This document shows positions 43,563 to 51,931 of a stretch of 53,032 bases of DNA, one piece after another. The notes beneath the pieces are model-generated. The model did no database searches, was not told the DNA's origin, and was given only the letters and a program-made list of their open reading frames with translations. Each line of letters begins with the position of its first letter. Position 1 is the first letter of the stretch. The translations under genes and the position numbers were made by a program. Source of the stretch: an uncultured Clostridia bacterium (GTDB lineage: Bacteria > Bacillota > Clostridia > TANB77 > CAG-508); assembly GCA_944388795.1 (NCBI GenBank), contig CALXKD010000008.1, positions 1-53,032 of the forward strand. The letters are read 5' to 3'.

Positions 43563-44663
43563 ATGGAGAATGTAACAAGTGTAGATTTATTAAATATTTT
43601 TAAAAATGAATCAGAATTTTTAGCGAAATGTTATATCAGAATTGATAGTTTTCATATAATCCAATATGATTGTCTATGTAAATTGTATGAAAATAGTAAC
43701 TTAAGAAAAAGTTTTATAAAAGCATTAGAACATAATGAAAATAAAAAGTGGGCAGGAGAAAGTTTAAAAAACCTTTTATCCATCAAAAATGCAGAAGGAA
43801 CATTTCATGAATTATTAGCATATGCTTGGCTCACAAATAATGCAGCATTGTATAAACAAGATGTGAAGACGGTAAAAGGACAAACTCTTTCTAAAAGTAC
43901 ACCTACTCTTGATGGGAGATTTGATTTTGGTTCAAAAAGGACTTATTTTGATATAAAAACATTCAACATTCCTAATAATATATTAGAACAACTTATATAC
44001 AAATTATCTAATGAACCAGCATTATCACAATATATGTTTATGATAGAAGGGAAAAGAGATTGTTCGTATAAATTATTAGAAAAGAAAATATTAAATTTGT
44101 ATGAAGACATTAAAAATGATATAATAAGCCGTTCTACATCAGAGCAACAAGATTTTTATTATCACATCGAAAATACACCAATTACTATAAAAGTGATAAG
44201 AAAACGTGAAGGTGTGCATATGAGTACATGTACATTTTCACCATATGAATGGGCGGAAGAAAATGAGTTGTTTTTTATAAAAAACGCTTCGCAATTTACC
44301 AATAACAATCCTTTTTTATTGATTTGTGTTTGTGGTGCTTATTCATTATCATCACCAGAAATTCAATTGAGAAGTATAGCAAGAAGAGCTTTTATTAGAT
44401 TACCTAAAATAAAGGTAAATGAGGTTTCTGCGTTTTTGGATGGGAAAGTACATAATAAATATACAAAAGGAAAGCTGAAAATAATAATGAGAAGACTGTC
44501 TGGAATTTTATTTATAGAGTATAAAGGAACAAATATAAATGAGATGAAAGGGTATTTATATATAAATCCAAATGCTAAAAGTCCAATAAAGAATTATCAA
44601 TCATTATTAGGATTTAATCAAAATTTAAAAGTAGTAGATAATTTTAAAAACGATAATTATTAA
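43563..44663 (+). CDS. Unrecognised protein with a PD-(D/E)XK nuclease-like motif
   Basis: A 366-residue soluble protein I cannot name. Near residues 76-130 it has FHELLAYAWLTNN (Glu in a helix), then TPTLDGRFDFGSKRTYFDIKTF: an Asp, a second Asp about a dozen residues on, and a following Lys in the order E..D..DIK. This is the arrangement of PD-(D/E)XK nucleases, as found in restriction and defence enzymes. The C-terminal half (residues 200-340) is beta-rich with many Arg/Lys. It is an isolated gene next to a toxin-antitoxin candidate. I choose ATG 43563 after AAAGGAG. No methylase partner is in the window. Confidence 0.55.
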   Translation: MENVTSVDLLNIFKNESEFLAKCYIRIDSFHIIQYDCLCKLYENSNLRKSFIKALEHNENKKWAGESLKNLLSIKNAEGTFHELLAYAWLTNNAALYKQDVKTVKGQTLSKSTPTLDGRFDFGSKRTYFDIKTFNIPNNILEQLIYKLSNEPALSQYMFMIEGKRDCSYKLLEKKILNLYEDIKNDIISRSTSEQQDFYYHIENTPITIKVIRKREGVHMSTCTFSPYEWAEENELFFIKNASQFTNNNPFLLICVCGAYSLSSPEIQLRSIARRAFIRLPKIKVNEVSAFLDGKVHNKYTKGKLKIIMRRLSGILFIEYKGTNINEMKGYLYINPNAKSPIKNYQSLLGFNQNLKVVDNFKNDNY

Positions 44664-44850
44664 TTTCTTAGAAAATATATACCTAATATTTTAATAACAT
44701 TAATCTTAATGAATGATAACATTTTCCATAGAGTAATATTAAAGAGATATAAAATCATATACTATGAAATTTTGTTAGCATATGATTTTACTAGTTATAA
44801 ATAGAAACAATGAATTTCATTTTTTCATATATTAAAAATGGGGGAATGTT

Positions 44851-45381
44851 ATGAATTGTAAGTATGAAACAATAGATATTTTGAAATGTATAGGTATATG
44901 TATTAGTCTAATGATATTGATTATATTCGTAATTGTCATAATCGTTATTAGTAATACAAACGAGGAAAAAGATATATTAACAACAATTGCAGTAGAAGGT
45001 GATAATACACAATTGGGCACCACAACAATAAGGTTTAGTCAAAATGATATTGTAGTAGGAAATGCACTGACACATGAAGAAGGCAGTGATACAATTGCAA
45101 TTAATGAGGAAGGAATTTATCAAATCTCTTATCAGTTATTTGGAATAAAAGAAGGGGCAGGATCCTTTAATTTTAATGCAGTATTACTAGTAAATGATGC
45201 TTCTGTAGATACTACATTTAATGATGGACCAGTATTAGAAGATATAGTGAATAATCGTTTGACATTGACCAGTACAGTTATTTTAAGATTAAATGCTGGA
45301 GATACATTAAAATTAGCAGGAGTATCTATTGAAGATATCACATATGAAAAGGCAAGAATGGATATTGAAAAAATAGATTAA
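44851..45381 (+). CDS. Membrane-anchored BclA/C1q-like jelly-roll protein
   Basis: A 176-residue protein. A short cytoplasmic start is followed by a long membrane helix at residues 13-34 (Ile/Leu/Val-rich), then an extracytoplasmic domain of about 130 residues. It resembles the C-terminal BclA/C1q-TNF jelly-roll: INEEGIYQISYQLFGIKEGAG, VLLVNDASV, then LTLTSTVILRLNAGDTLKLAGVS. Such domains trimerise on the spore surface, but here there is no collagen-like repeat and the domain is tied to a membrane. Function unknown. It has a single-gene transcript with a terminator. Confidence 0.7.
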   Translation: MNCKYETIDILKCIGICISLMILIIFVIVIIVISNTNEEKDILTTIAVEGDNTQLGTTTIRFSQNDIVVGNALTHEEGSDTIAINEEGIYQISYQLFGIKEGAGSFNFNAVLLVNDASVDTTFNDGPVLEDIVNNRLTLTSTVILRLNAGDTLKLAGVSIEDITYEKARMDIEKID

Positions 45382-45388
45382 TATTAAG

Positions 45389-45415
45389 AAAAGCACATCA
45401 CAAGATGTGCTTTTT
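45389..45415 (+). terminator. Terminator of the BclA-like gene
   Basis: AAAAGCACATC and GATGTGCTTTT form a perfect 11-bp stem with an ACAA loop and T5. Confidence 0.88.
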
Positions 45416-45480
45416 AATGTATAAAATGAAAAATTTTGGAAATAATGAAAACAAATACATAAGAAATTAAGGAGGTACAG

Positions 45481-45813
45481 ATGGAAGATATAGATTTAAA
45501 AAATATGATTATTTTAAAAGATTTACCATCAAATATTGTAAAAGAAGCGTATGTGGTCTTTAAATCCAATAAAATGATAAAAAAGTTTCAAAAAATAAAT
45601 AAGAATACAGAAAAACAAGAGAATAAAGAAAATAGAGAAGATCAATATGCTATAAAAGAAGCAGAGATGTTGGTATTAGATTATATAGAAAAAGTAGAAA
45701 AATCAGAAAAAGAAGTGATATTGAATTCAAGAGTTAATAAAAAGCTGAAGAAATATGCATATATTGCAAGTATTATTATATTTATACAATTTATATTACT
45801 AGTCATAAAATAG
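45481..45813 (+). CDS. Small protein with C-terminal membrane anchor
   Basis: A 110-residue protein I do not recognise. Residues 1-85 are charged and helical (long Lys/Glu/Asn-rich stretch), and the C-terminus is a single hydrophobic helix (YIASIIIFIQFILLVIK), a tail-anchor-like arrangement. It has a good AAGGAGG ribosome binding site and lies 61 bases before the spoIVFA-like gene, so it may be part of the same transcript. A role in sporulation is possible but not shown. Confidence 0.5.
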   Translation: MEDIDLKNMIILKDLPSNIVKEAYVVFKSNKMIKKFQKINKNTEKQENKENREDQYAIKEAEMLVLDYIEKVEKSEKEVILNSRVNKKLKKYAYIASIIIFIQFILLVIK

Positions 45814-45874
45814 GAATAAAATACCTTTTCCAAACATATAGTTTAACAAGAAACTAAGGAAGAGGTGTTTTTTT

Positions 45875-46753
45875 ATGGAAAGAGCAATGACTGTGGAGGA
45901 AAGAATTAGACGAGCAGAAGAGATATATGAACGCCGAAAAAGGAATGAAGGACTAACTGTAATTCAAGAAGAAAAAAAAGATAAAAGTGAGAAGAAAGAT
46001 ATAAAATTATTAAAAAAAATGATTGTTCAACTTATTGTATGTATATGTATATATTTAGTGATTTATATCATACAAAATAACCAATATATTTTTTCAGAAG
46101 ATTTTATAAATAAGGTAAATGAAATCATTTCTTATGATATTGATTTTGGGAAATTATATGAAGATTCCAAAAATTATATCATGAGTGTTTTTCAAAAAGA
46201 AGAAAATCAAAGTAATAGCAATAGTAGTGAGGAAAATATTGTAGAGGAAAATCAAGTGAATAACGGAATTGGAGGAGCGGCAGAAGAAACAGAAACGTCA
46301 CCTGAAAATGTAGAAGAAAATCAAAATTTAACACAAGAAGAACAAGATATCATGAATGTAAAAAATACAACTAGCTTTATAAAGCCAATAGAAGGAACAA
46401 TTAGTTCAACTTATGGTTTTAGAGAAACGGCAACAGGATCTGTTCCTAAGAATCATACAGGAACAGATATTGCGGCAACAACTGGTACGAAAATAAAATC
46501 TGCTACAGATGGGCAAGTAGTTTTAGCTTCAGAAGAGGGGGACTATGGAAAACATATAAAAATACAAATTGGAGAAGTAAGTATTATTTATGCACATTGT
46601 AATGCATTGTATGTTAAAGAAGGAGATATAGTAACTCAAGGGCAGGAGATAGCAGAGGTAGGTTCTACTGGAAATTCAACAGGACCACATTTACATTTTG
46701 AAATTCGAATATCAGAAAGAACTGTGGATCCACAAAAGATATTAGAATTATAA
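45875..46753 (+). CDS. spoIVFA: M23/LytM-domain membrane protein, SpoIVFA-like
   Basis: A 292-residue protein: a charged cytoplasmic region (1-48), one membrane helix (about 49-68), an extracytoplasmic Glu/Asn-rich linker (95-155) and a LytM/M23 domain at 170-290. The metal-binding pattern is complete: NHTGTD (HxxxD) near 195, YAHC near 231 and the HLHFEI (HxH) near 268. Position directly before spoIVFB, 10 bases away, and topology argue for SpoIVFA, which in Bacillus holds SpoIVFB inactive until engulfment. Bacillus SpoIVFA is thought to lack peptidase activity, whereas the sites here look intact. Confidence 0.75.
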   Translation: MERAMTVEERIRRAEEIYERRKRNEGLTVIQEEKKDKSEKKDIKLLKKMIVQLIVCICIYLVIYIIQNNQYIFSEDFINKVNEIISYDIDFGKLYEDSKNYIMSVFQKEENQSNSNSSEENIVEENQVNNGIGGAAEETETSPENVEENQNLTQEEQDIMNVKNTTSFIKPIEGTISSTYGFRETATGSVPKNHTGTDIAATTGTKIKSATDGQVVLASEEGDYGKHIKIQIGEVSIIYAHCNALYVKEGDIVTQGQEIAEVGSTGNSTGPHLHFEIRISERTVDPQKILEL

Positions 46754-46763
46754 AGGAGATAGG

Positions 46764-47471
46764 ATGAAATTCAGAATTGATTTAAAAATATTTATTTTAA
46801 TACTATTATTTTTCATTACAAATCAGATTAAAATATATGCTATGATAATGTTATTTGCTATTATACATGAACTAGGACATTTAATAGCTGGGATACTATT
46901 GGGAATGAAACCAGAAAAAATTGAAATAAAGGTATTTGGCGTTTCTATAAGTTTTGATGTAAAAAGAGAAGATTATAATATAAAAATAAAGAAGGGAAAT
47001 CTATTAGAAGTCAAAAAAATATTTGTTGCATTAGCAGGACCATTAACAAATGTTTTTATCATGATAATTTTCATATCCAATATTTTTGACATAAGTTATT
47101 ATGATAAAATATTAATCATATTTTCAAATATGACATTAATCTTATTTAACATCTTACCAATTTATCCATTAGATGGGGGAAGAATATTAAAAGGGATTTT
47201 TTATATTTTGAAAGGAAAATATAAAGCAGAAGAATACATATATCATATTTCTTACATAACATTAATTATTTTAACTGCAATATCTAGTATTACATTATTA
47301 TATTTTAAAAATATAGCCATATTTATAGCCATTATTTTTTTATGGGGATTACAAATAAAAGAAAATACAATCTATCAAAATAGAAGAAAATTATATGAAG
47401 CAATAAAAATGGAATTGAAGAATAATGATTGTAAAAATGTAAAATTTCCTATTGAAAATAAAACGAATTAA
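46764..47471 (+). CDS. spoIVFB: Site-2 family metalloprotease SpoIVFB
   Basis: A 235-residue intramembrane zinc metalloprotease of the M50 family, with the catalytic HELGH in LFAIIHELGHLIAGILLG near residue 37 and the third ligand in NILPIYPLDGGR near 132. In sporulation SpoIVFB cuts pro-sigma-K in the mother-cell membrane. The membrane helices and short length suit SpoIVFB, and the adjoining SpoIVFA-like gene reinforces this. The start has an AAAGGAGAT ribosome binding site. Confidence 0.85.
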   Translation: MKFRIDLKIFILILLFFITNQIKIYAMIMLFAIIHELGHLIAGILLGMKPEKIEIKVFGVSISFDVKREDYNIKIKKGNLLEVKKIFVALAGPLTNVFIMIIFISNIFDISYYDKILIIFSNMTLILFNILPIYPLDGGRILKGIFYILKGKYKAEEYIYHISYITLIILTAISSITLLYFKNIAIFIAIIFLWGLQIKENTIYQNRRKLYEAIKMELKNNDCKNVKFPIENKTN

Positions 47472-47509
47472 TAGTAAACTTATACTAAAGAAAAGTGGAG
47501 GTAATGCAA

Positions 47510-49081
47510 ATGATAAAAAAGGAGAAAGGAATTACACTGATTTCATTATCAATAGCTGTTATTATTATTTTAACAATTACAGGAATGATTATTTATTCAG
47601 CTAAAGATAGTATTTATATAAAAAATTTAACAAACATGCAAAATGATATCGCTAATTTAAGAGATAAAGTATCATTATATTATTCTGAATATGGAGATAT
47701 ACCAGCTAAAACAGAATATCCAGATGTTAGTAATTTACAATCAGCAGGTGTATTAGGTGTTAATGATACAGGAAAATTTTTAATTTTAGAATTAGAGAAT
47801 TTAGAGGGGTTAACATTAAATTATGGTGAGGATTATGAAAAATATAAGGCAAACGATTATACAAATTTAACAGATTTAACAGATATTTATATTATTAATG
47901 AAAATAGCCATAATATCTTTTATGTAGAAGGAATAAGAGTTAAAGAAAATGATGAAACAAAGATGTATTATACAGATTATACTGAAGGAGATACAGAAAA
48001 AGTTGATGTAAAAACATTAGAAAATTGGCATGAAGAAACAATAACAGAAGAGGGAAAAGAAGTAACTGTTGTTACAAATGGAGTTGCAGAATTGAAAGTA
48101 GGGGATTACGTAAATTACAATCCTGAAGACGGAGCAGTAACGAAAACATATAAATCATCAACAGGAACATACGTATCATCAAGTGTAGGACAAGATGGAA
48201 AAATGGAAGAAGGAAATGGTTATGTAAATACTAATAATGGCGAAAGTGATGGAGCTCAAAATTTTGATATAAGTAAGTATAATGGAGGATGGAGAGTATT
48301 AGGAATAGATGAAGAAACAGATCAGATTTTGTTAATCTCATCAGAAATTGTAGAAACAGATACAATTGATGGAAAATTCTATTTAAGCGGACAAACCGGA
48401 TATGAATGGGGTGTGAAAGAACTAAATGACATATGTGCTATATTTGGAGAAGGAAAAGGAGCAAGTGGAGCAAGGAGTATAAATGTAGATGATATCAATA
48501 AAATTACAGGATATAATACAGAAACAGCACAATATGGCGTTGGGCAAATATATGAATATGGAAATAATGTAACATATAAGAAGAATTTAAGTACAGGAAG
48601 AATAGCATTTAGTGGAACAAATGGAGTGTCTTATATAACAAGTGACTATAGTACATTTAGGTATTATGATGAGGGCAGTAATATATGGAAAACATTGGAG
48701 GATAATAAGAGTATAACTGTAAGAAGTACAGACTATTATTATGCTCCGGATACATTGACAACAAGCTTAGAAGGAGAAATATTAGGAATATCAAAGGACA
48801 GTATAGAATATGAAATGTTGTTTGAAAGAACATTAAGTGGACAAGACTACTGGTTAGCTTCTCCATTTATTTCTACTTATTCTGGAAATGCTGGATTTGG
48901 GTTACGTGCTGTGAAGTATGGTGGTGTGTTCATAAGTTTCTTGTTTTATTCTGATGGTGGTGATAATAGTGCTGATGTTAATCGACCTCCTTTCGGTGTT
49001 CGTCCAATCGTTTCTCTAGAATCTAATATTAGTATAGTACAAAAAGAAGGAACATCAGAAAATCCACATCAAATACAATAA
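47510..49081 (+). CDS. Pilin-like secreted protein with C-terminal DUF6273-like domain
   Basis: A 523-residue protein with a type IV pilin-like N-terminus: KGITLISLSIAVIIILTITG, cleavable after the Gly, then an amphipathic helix NMQNDIANLRDKVSLYYSEYGDIP, as in prepilins. Later segments include the repeated-looking TNGVAELKVGDYVNYNP and GGWRVLGIDEETDQILLIS. The end carries the motifs QDYWLASPF and PPFGVRPIVSLES typical of DUF6273-like surface domains. Codon use changes abruptly within about 48850-49020 (see findings). I choose ATG 47510. Earlier in-frame starts overlap the GGAGGTAATG ribosome binding site. Confidence 0.7.
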   Translation: MIKKEKGITLISLSIAVIIILTITGMIIYSAKDSIYIKNLTNMQNDIANLRDKVSLYYSEYGDIPAKTEYPDVSNLQSAGVLGVNDTGKFLILELENLEGLTLNYGEDYEKYKANDYTNLTDLTDIYIINENSHNIFYVEGIRVKENDETKMYYTDYTEGDTEKVDVKTLENWHEETITEEGKEVTVVTNGVAELKVGDYVNYNPEDGAVTKTYKSSTGTYVSSSVGQDGKMEEGNGYVNTNNGESDGAQNFDISKYNGGWRVLGIDEETDQILLISSEIVETDTIDGKFYLSGQTGYEWGVKELNDICAIFGEGKGASGARSINVDDINKITGYNTETAQYGVGQIYEYGNNVTYKKNLSTGRIAFSGTNGVSYITSDYSTFRYYDEGSNIWKTLEDNKSITVRSTDYYYAPDTLTTSLEGEILGISKDSIEYEMLFERTLSGQDYWLASPFISTYSGNAGFGLRAVKYGGVFISFLFYSDGGDNSADVNRPPFGVRPIVSLESNISIVQKEGTSENPHQIQ

Positions 49082-49121
49082 GAAATTAGTAAATATAGTA
49101 GTTAATAGAATATAAAAATGA

Positions 49122-49168
49122 TAAACAAATACTATTAATGAGTAAAATTCAAATAGTATTTGTTTATT
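49122..49168 (+). terminator. Terminator of the pilin-like gene
   Basis: AAACAAATACTATT and AATAGTATTTGTTT form a perfect 14-bp stem around a loop, followed by TATTTTTT. Confidence 0.88.
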
Positions 49169-49279
49169 TTTTAAATATTCTGTATACATGTATTTCCGTA
49201 GGAAATATGAAATGTAATTAATATGTAATAAAATTGTAACATTTTAGCAATATTTTTGTAATTTTAGTATGAAATATCA

Positions 49280-49308
49280 TTGACAATTAATGGATTTCGT
49301 TATATGAT
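49280..49308 (+). promoter_or_regulatory. Sigma-A promoter of minD
   Basis: TTGACA at 49280-49285 and TATGAT at 49303-49308 are 17 bases apart, placing the start near 49315, forty bases before minD. Confidence 0.85.
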
Positions 49309-49354
49309 ATACACATCAAAAAATATGTGTTTTTAAATCCTAAGGAGGAGAATT

Positions 49355-50149
49355 ATGGGAGAAGTAATTGTTATCACATCAGGTAAAGGTGGAGTAGGAA
49401 AAACAACGACAACAGCAAATTTAGGTTCAAGTTTAGCTTTAGAAGGAAAAAAAGTAGTACTAATTGATACAGATATTGGACTACGTAACTTAGATGTTGT
49501 TATGGGATTAGAAAATAGAATTGTATATGATATTGTTGATGTTGTAGAAGAAAAATGTAAATTAAGACAAGCTTTAATAAAAGATAAACGATTTAAAGAA
49601 TTATACCTATTACCAGCAGCCCAAACACGAGATAAAAGCGCAGTTAATGAAGAACAGATGAGAAATCTAGTTGGTAAATTAAAAGAAGAATTTGACTATA
49701 TATTAATAGATTGCCCAGCAGGAATTGAGCAAGGCTTTAAAAATGCGATAGCTGGAGCTGATAGAGCTATTGTAGTGACAACAGCAGAAATATCAGCAAT
49801 AAGAGATGCAGATAGAATTATAGGACTTTTAGAGTCTTCTAATATAAAAAATCCAGAATTGGTTATTAATAGAATAAGACCTAATATGGTAAGAAAAGGT
49901 GAAATGATGGATGTTGATGATATTGTTGATTTATTATCCATTGATTTAATTGGTGTTGTACCAGATGATGAATATATCATTACCCAAACCAATAAAGGAG
50001 AGCCAGTTATTCAAAATAGAAGAGCACCATCAGGAAAAGCATATATAGAAATTGCCAAAAGAGTATTAGGAGAGAAAATAGAAGTAACTATACCAGGTAG
50101 AGAAAAGGGTTTTTTCGCAAAATTAAAAAGATTATTTAAAAAATCATAA
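49355..50149 (+). CDS. minD: Septum site-determining protein MinD
   Basis: MinD, 264 residues, the membrane-binding ParA-like ATPase that positions division by oscillation or polar gradients. The deviant Walker A is VITSGKGGVGKTTTTANLG. Later motifs are DTDIGLRNLDVVMGLENR, DYILIDCPAGIEQGFKNAI with Walker B, and the switch TTAEISAIRDADRIIGLL. The C-terminal amphipathic membrane-targeting helix is RGFFAKLKRLFKKS. It is followed 30 bases later by minE. Confidence 0.97.
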   Translation: MGEVIVITSGKGGVGKTTTTANLGSSLALEGKKVVLIDTDIGLRNLDVVMGLENRIVYDIVDVVEEKCKLRQALIKDKRFKELYLLPAAQTRDKSAVNEEQMRNLVGKLKEEFDYILIDCPAGIEQGFKNAIAGADRAIVVTTAEISAIRDADRIIGLLESSNIKNPELVINRIRPNMVRKGEMMDVDDIVDLLSIDLIGVVPDDEYIITQTNKGEPVIQNRRAPSGKAYIEIAKRVLGEKIEVTIPGREKGFFAKLKRLFKKS

Positions 50150-50179
50150 TAAAACAAAAAGTTGGAGGGAAATTTAAGA

Positions 50180-50761
50180 ATGTTTGAAAGCATAATGAAA
50201 TTCTTTAATAAATTGAGAAAAAAAGAAGAAAAAGTAGCACCAAATTCAAAAGAAGCTGCTAAAGAAAGATTACATTTAGTTCTTATGCAAGACAGAGCTA
50301 ATGTTTCAGCAGACTTTTTAGAATTAATGAAACAAGAAATTATAGAGGTAATAAAAAAGTATATAGATATAGATGAAGGGGCAATAGATGTCAGATTAAC
50401 CAATAAAGAAAATGAAGATGGTACAAATGGAGCTCCAGCTTTATATGCGAATATTCCAATTTTAAATATAAAAAATGAAGCAAGAAAAATAGATAAACCA
50501 GAAGAGAAAAATAAACAAGAAGAAAAAAAGACGGAAAATGAAAATAAAAAAAGCACAGAAGAAAAACAATCAGAGACTAAAGAGGAAGTTAAGGAAGAAA
50601 AAAAAGAAACTAAGAGTGAAAAAAATATAGATAAAGAAGAAAAGAAAGATAACACAACAATACAAAAAGAAGAGAATAAAGAAGAAAATATAGATTTAGA
50701 AAACAAAGAAGAAGTTGCAGAAGAAAAAGAAACGAAAGAAGAATTAAATCAAAAAAAATAA
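50180..50761 (+). CDS. minE: MinE with a long charged C-terminal tail
   Basis: MinE, the topological specificity factor that stimulates MinD ATPase. The first 100 residues are canonical: MFESIMKFFNKLRKK at the N-terminus, ERLHLVLMQDRANVSADFLELMKQEIIEVIKKYIDID with the MinD-contacting helix, and an acidic dimerisation strand region. After about residue 105 comes a tail of some 90 residues composed almost only of Glu, Lys, Asn and Thr. Typical MinE is about 85-90 residues, so the tail is unusual. I place the start at ATG 50180, about 13 bases after GGAGGGA. Confidence 0.88.
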   Translation: MFESIMKFFNKLRKKEEKVAPNSKEAAKERLHLVLMQDRANVSADFLELMKQEIIEVIKKYIDIDEGAIDVRLTNKENEDGTNGAPALYANIPILNIKNEARKIDKPEEKNKQEEKKTENENKKSTEEKQSETKEEVKEEKKETKSEKNIDKEEKKDNTTIQKEENKEENIDLENKEEVAEEKETKEELNQKK

Positions 50762-50779
50762 AAGAAAAAGAGTGATTTA

Positions 50780-51886
50780 ATGAGAAAAAGAGAATTAAAA
50801 AATATGGAGTGGGGAATTTTAGTGACTGCAATTATTCTATGTATAATAGGAATAGTTGCATTATTTTCTGCCACACAAGAAACTGAATATGAAGAATTTA
50901 CAAAACAAATTATATGGTTTGTGATTAGTTTAATAGCTATGGTAATTGTTATGTTTATAGATTATAACTTGCTATTAAAAGCATCACCAGTATTATATGG
51001 CATATTTATTGTATTATTAATAGGTGTATTATTTACATCTCCTATCAATGGAGCAACAAGTTGGTATAATATATTCGGTTTTTCATTTCAACCAGGAGAA
51101 TTTGATAAAGTATTTGTTATATTATTTTTAACATATACTATTATAAAAATTCAGCGTAAAGGACAAGATGAAATTAATAGAATAACAAGACTACCAATTG
51201 CATTAGCAGTTGTAGGTTTACCAATTTTGTTAATTATTATGCAACCAGACTATGGAACAGCATTAGCATATATCGTAGCAATGGCACTCATGTTATTTTC
51301 AGCTGGTTTGGATAAAAAATATATTATAGGAACAATCCTATTAATTGTGATTGCTGTACCATTATTATATAATTTTGTGTTGCCAGAACATGCTAAAACA
51401 AGAATAGATGTATTTTTAAATCCAGAATCAGATCCAAGAGGAGCAGGATATAACATTATACAGTCAAAATTAGCTATAGGAGCTGGTGGATTGACTGGAA
51501 TGGGATTGTTAAAAGGAAACCAAACACAATTAGGCTTTTTATATCCGAAAACAACAGACTTTATATATTCTGTAATCGGAGAAGAAATGGGCTTTATTGT
51601 AGCAGGTGGAATTATCTTGCTATATGTGTATTTGATAACAAAATGTATCTATATTGCAAAAACGGCAAAGGATAAAGCAGGTTCTTTAATTGCCATTGGA
51701 ATTACAGGAATATTTTTATTCCATGTACTGGAAAATATAGGAATGGTTATGGGGTTATTGCCAATAACAGGTGTTCCATTACCATTTATTAGTTATGGGG
51801 GAAGTTCTTTAATTACAAACTTTATATGTATTGGACTTTTGTTAAATATTAGTGGAAAAAGACAAAAAACAATATTTGTACAATAA
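50780..51886 (+). CDS. rodA: RodA/FtsW-type SEDS peptidoglycan polymerase
   Basis: A 368-residue SEDS protein with ten membrane helices. Motifs: GATSWYNIFGFSFQPGEFDKVFVILFL near residue 91, LLIIMQPDYGTALAYI near 150 with the conserved Asp, GAGYNIIQSKLAIGAGGLTG near 217, and IGEEMGFIVAGGIILLYVY near 263. The end GVPLPFISYGGSSLITNFICIGLLLNI is diagnostic. It is a glycosyltransferase that elongates glycan strands. Position after minDE suggests RodA (elongation) rather than FtsW. It shares the minD transcript, with only 18 bases after minE. Confidence 0.9.
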   Translation: MRKRELKNMEWGILVTAIILCIIGIVALFSATQETEYEEFTKQIIWFVISLIAMVIVMFIDYNLLLKASPVLYGIFIVLLIGVLFTSPINGATSWYNIFGFSFQPGEFDKVFVILFLTYTIIKIQRKGQDEINRITRLPIALAVVGLPILLIIMQPDYGTALAYIVAMALMLFSAGLDKKYIIGTILLIVIAVPLLYNFVLPEHAKTRIDVFLNPESDPRGAGYNIIQSKLAIGAGGLTGMGLLKGNQTQLGFLYPKTTDFIYSVIGEEMGFIVAGGIILLYVYLITKCIYIAKTAKDKAGSLIAIGITGIFLFHVLENIGMVMGLLPITGVPLPFISYGGSSLITNFICIGLLLNISGKRQKTIFVQ

Positions 51887-51912
51887 AAAAGGAAAAGTAA
51901 TTTTCCTTTTTA
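51885..51912 (+). terminator. Terminator after rodA
   Basis: AAAAAGGAAAA and TTTTCCTTTTT pair around GTAA. The dusB ribosome binding site follows within 30 bases. Confidence 0.75.
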
Positions 51913-51931
51913 TTATTAATAAGGAGAAACA

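Noticed and set aside
48850..49081. Diversity-generating retroelement target in the pilin-like gene
   Set aside because: The GVRP-like end is suggestive, but there is no reverse transcriptase, no template repeat and no adenine-targeted variability visible in the window.
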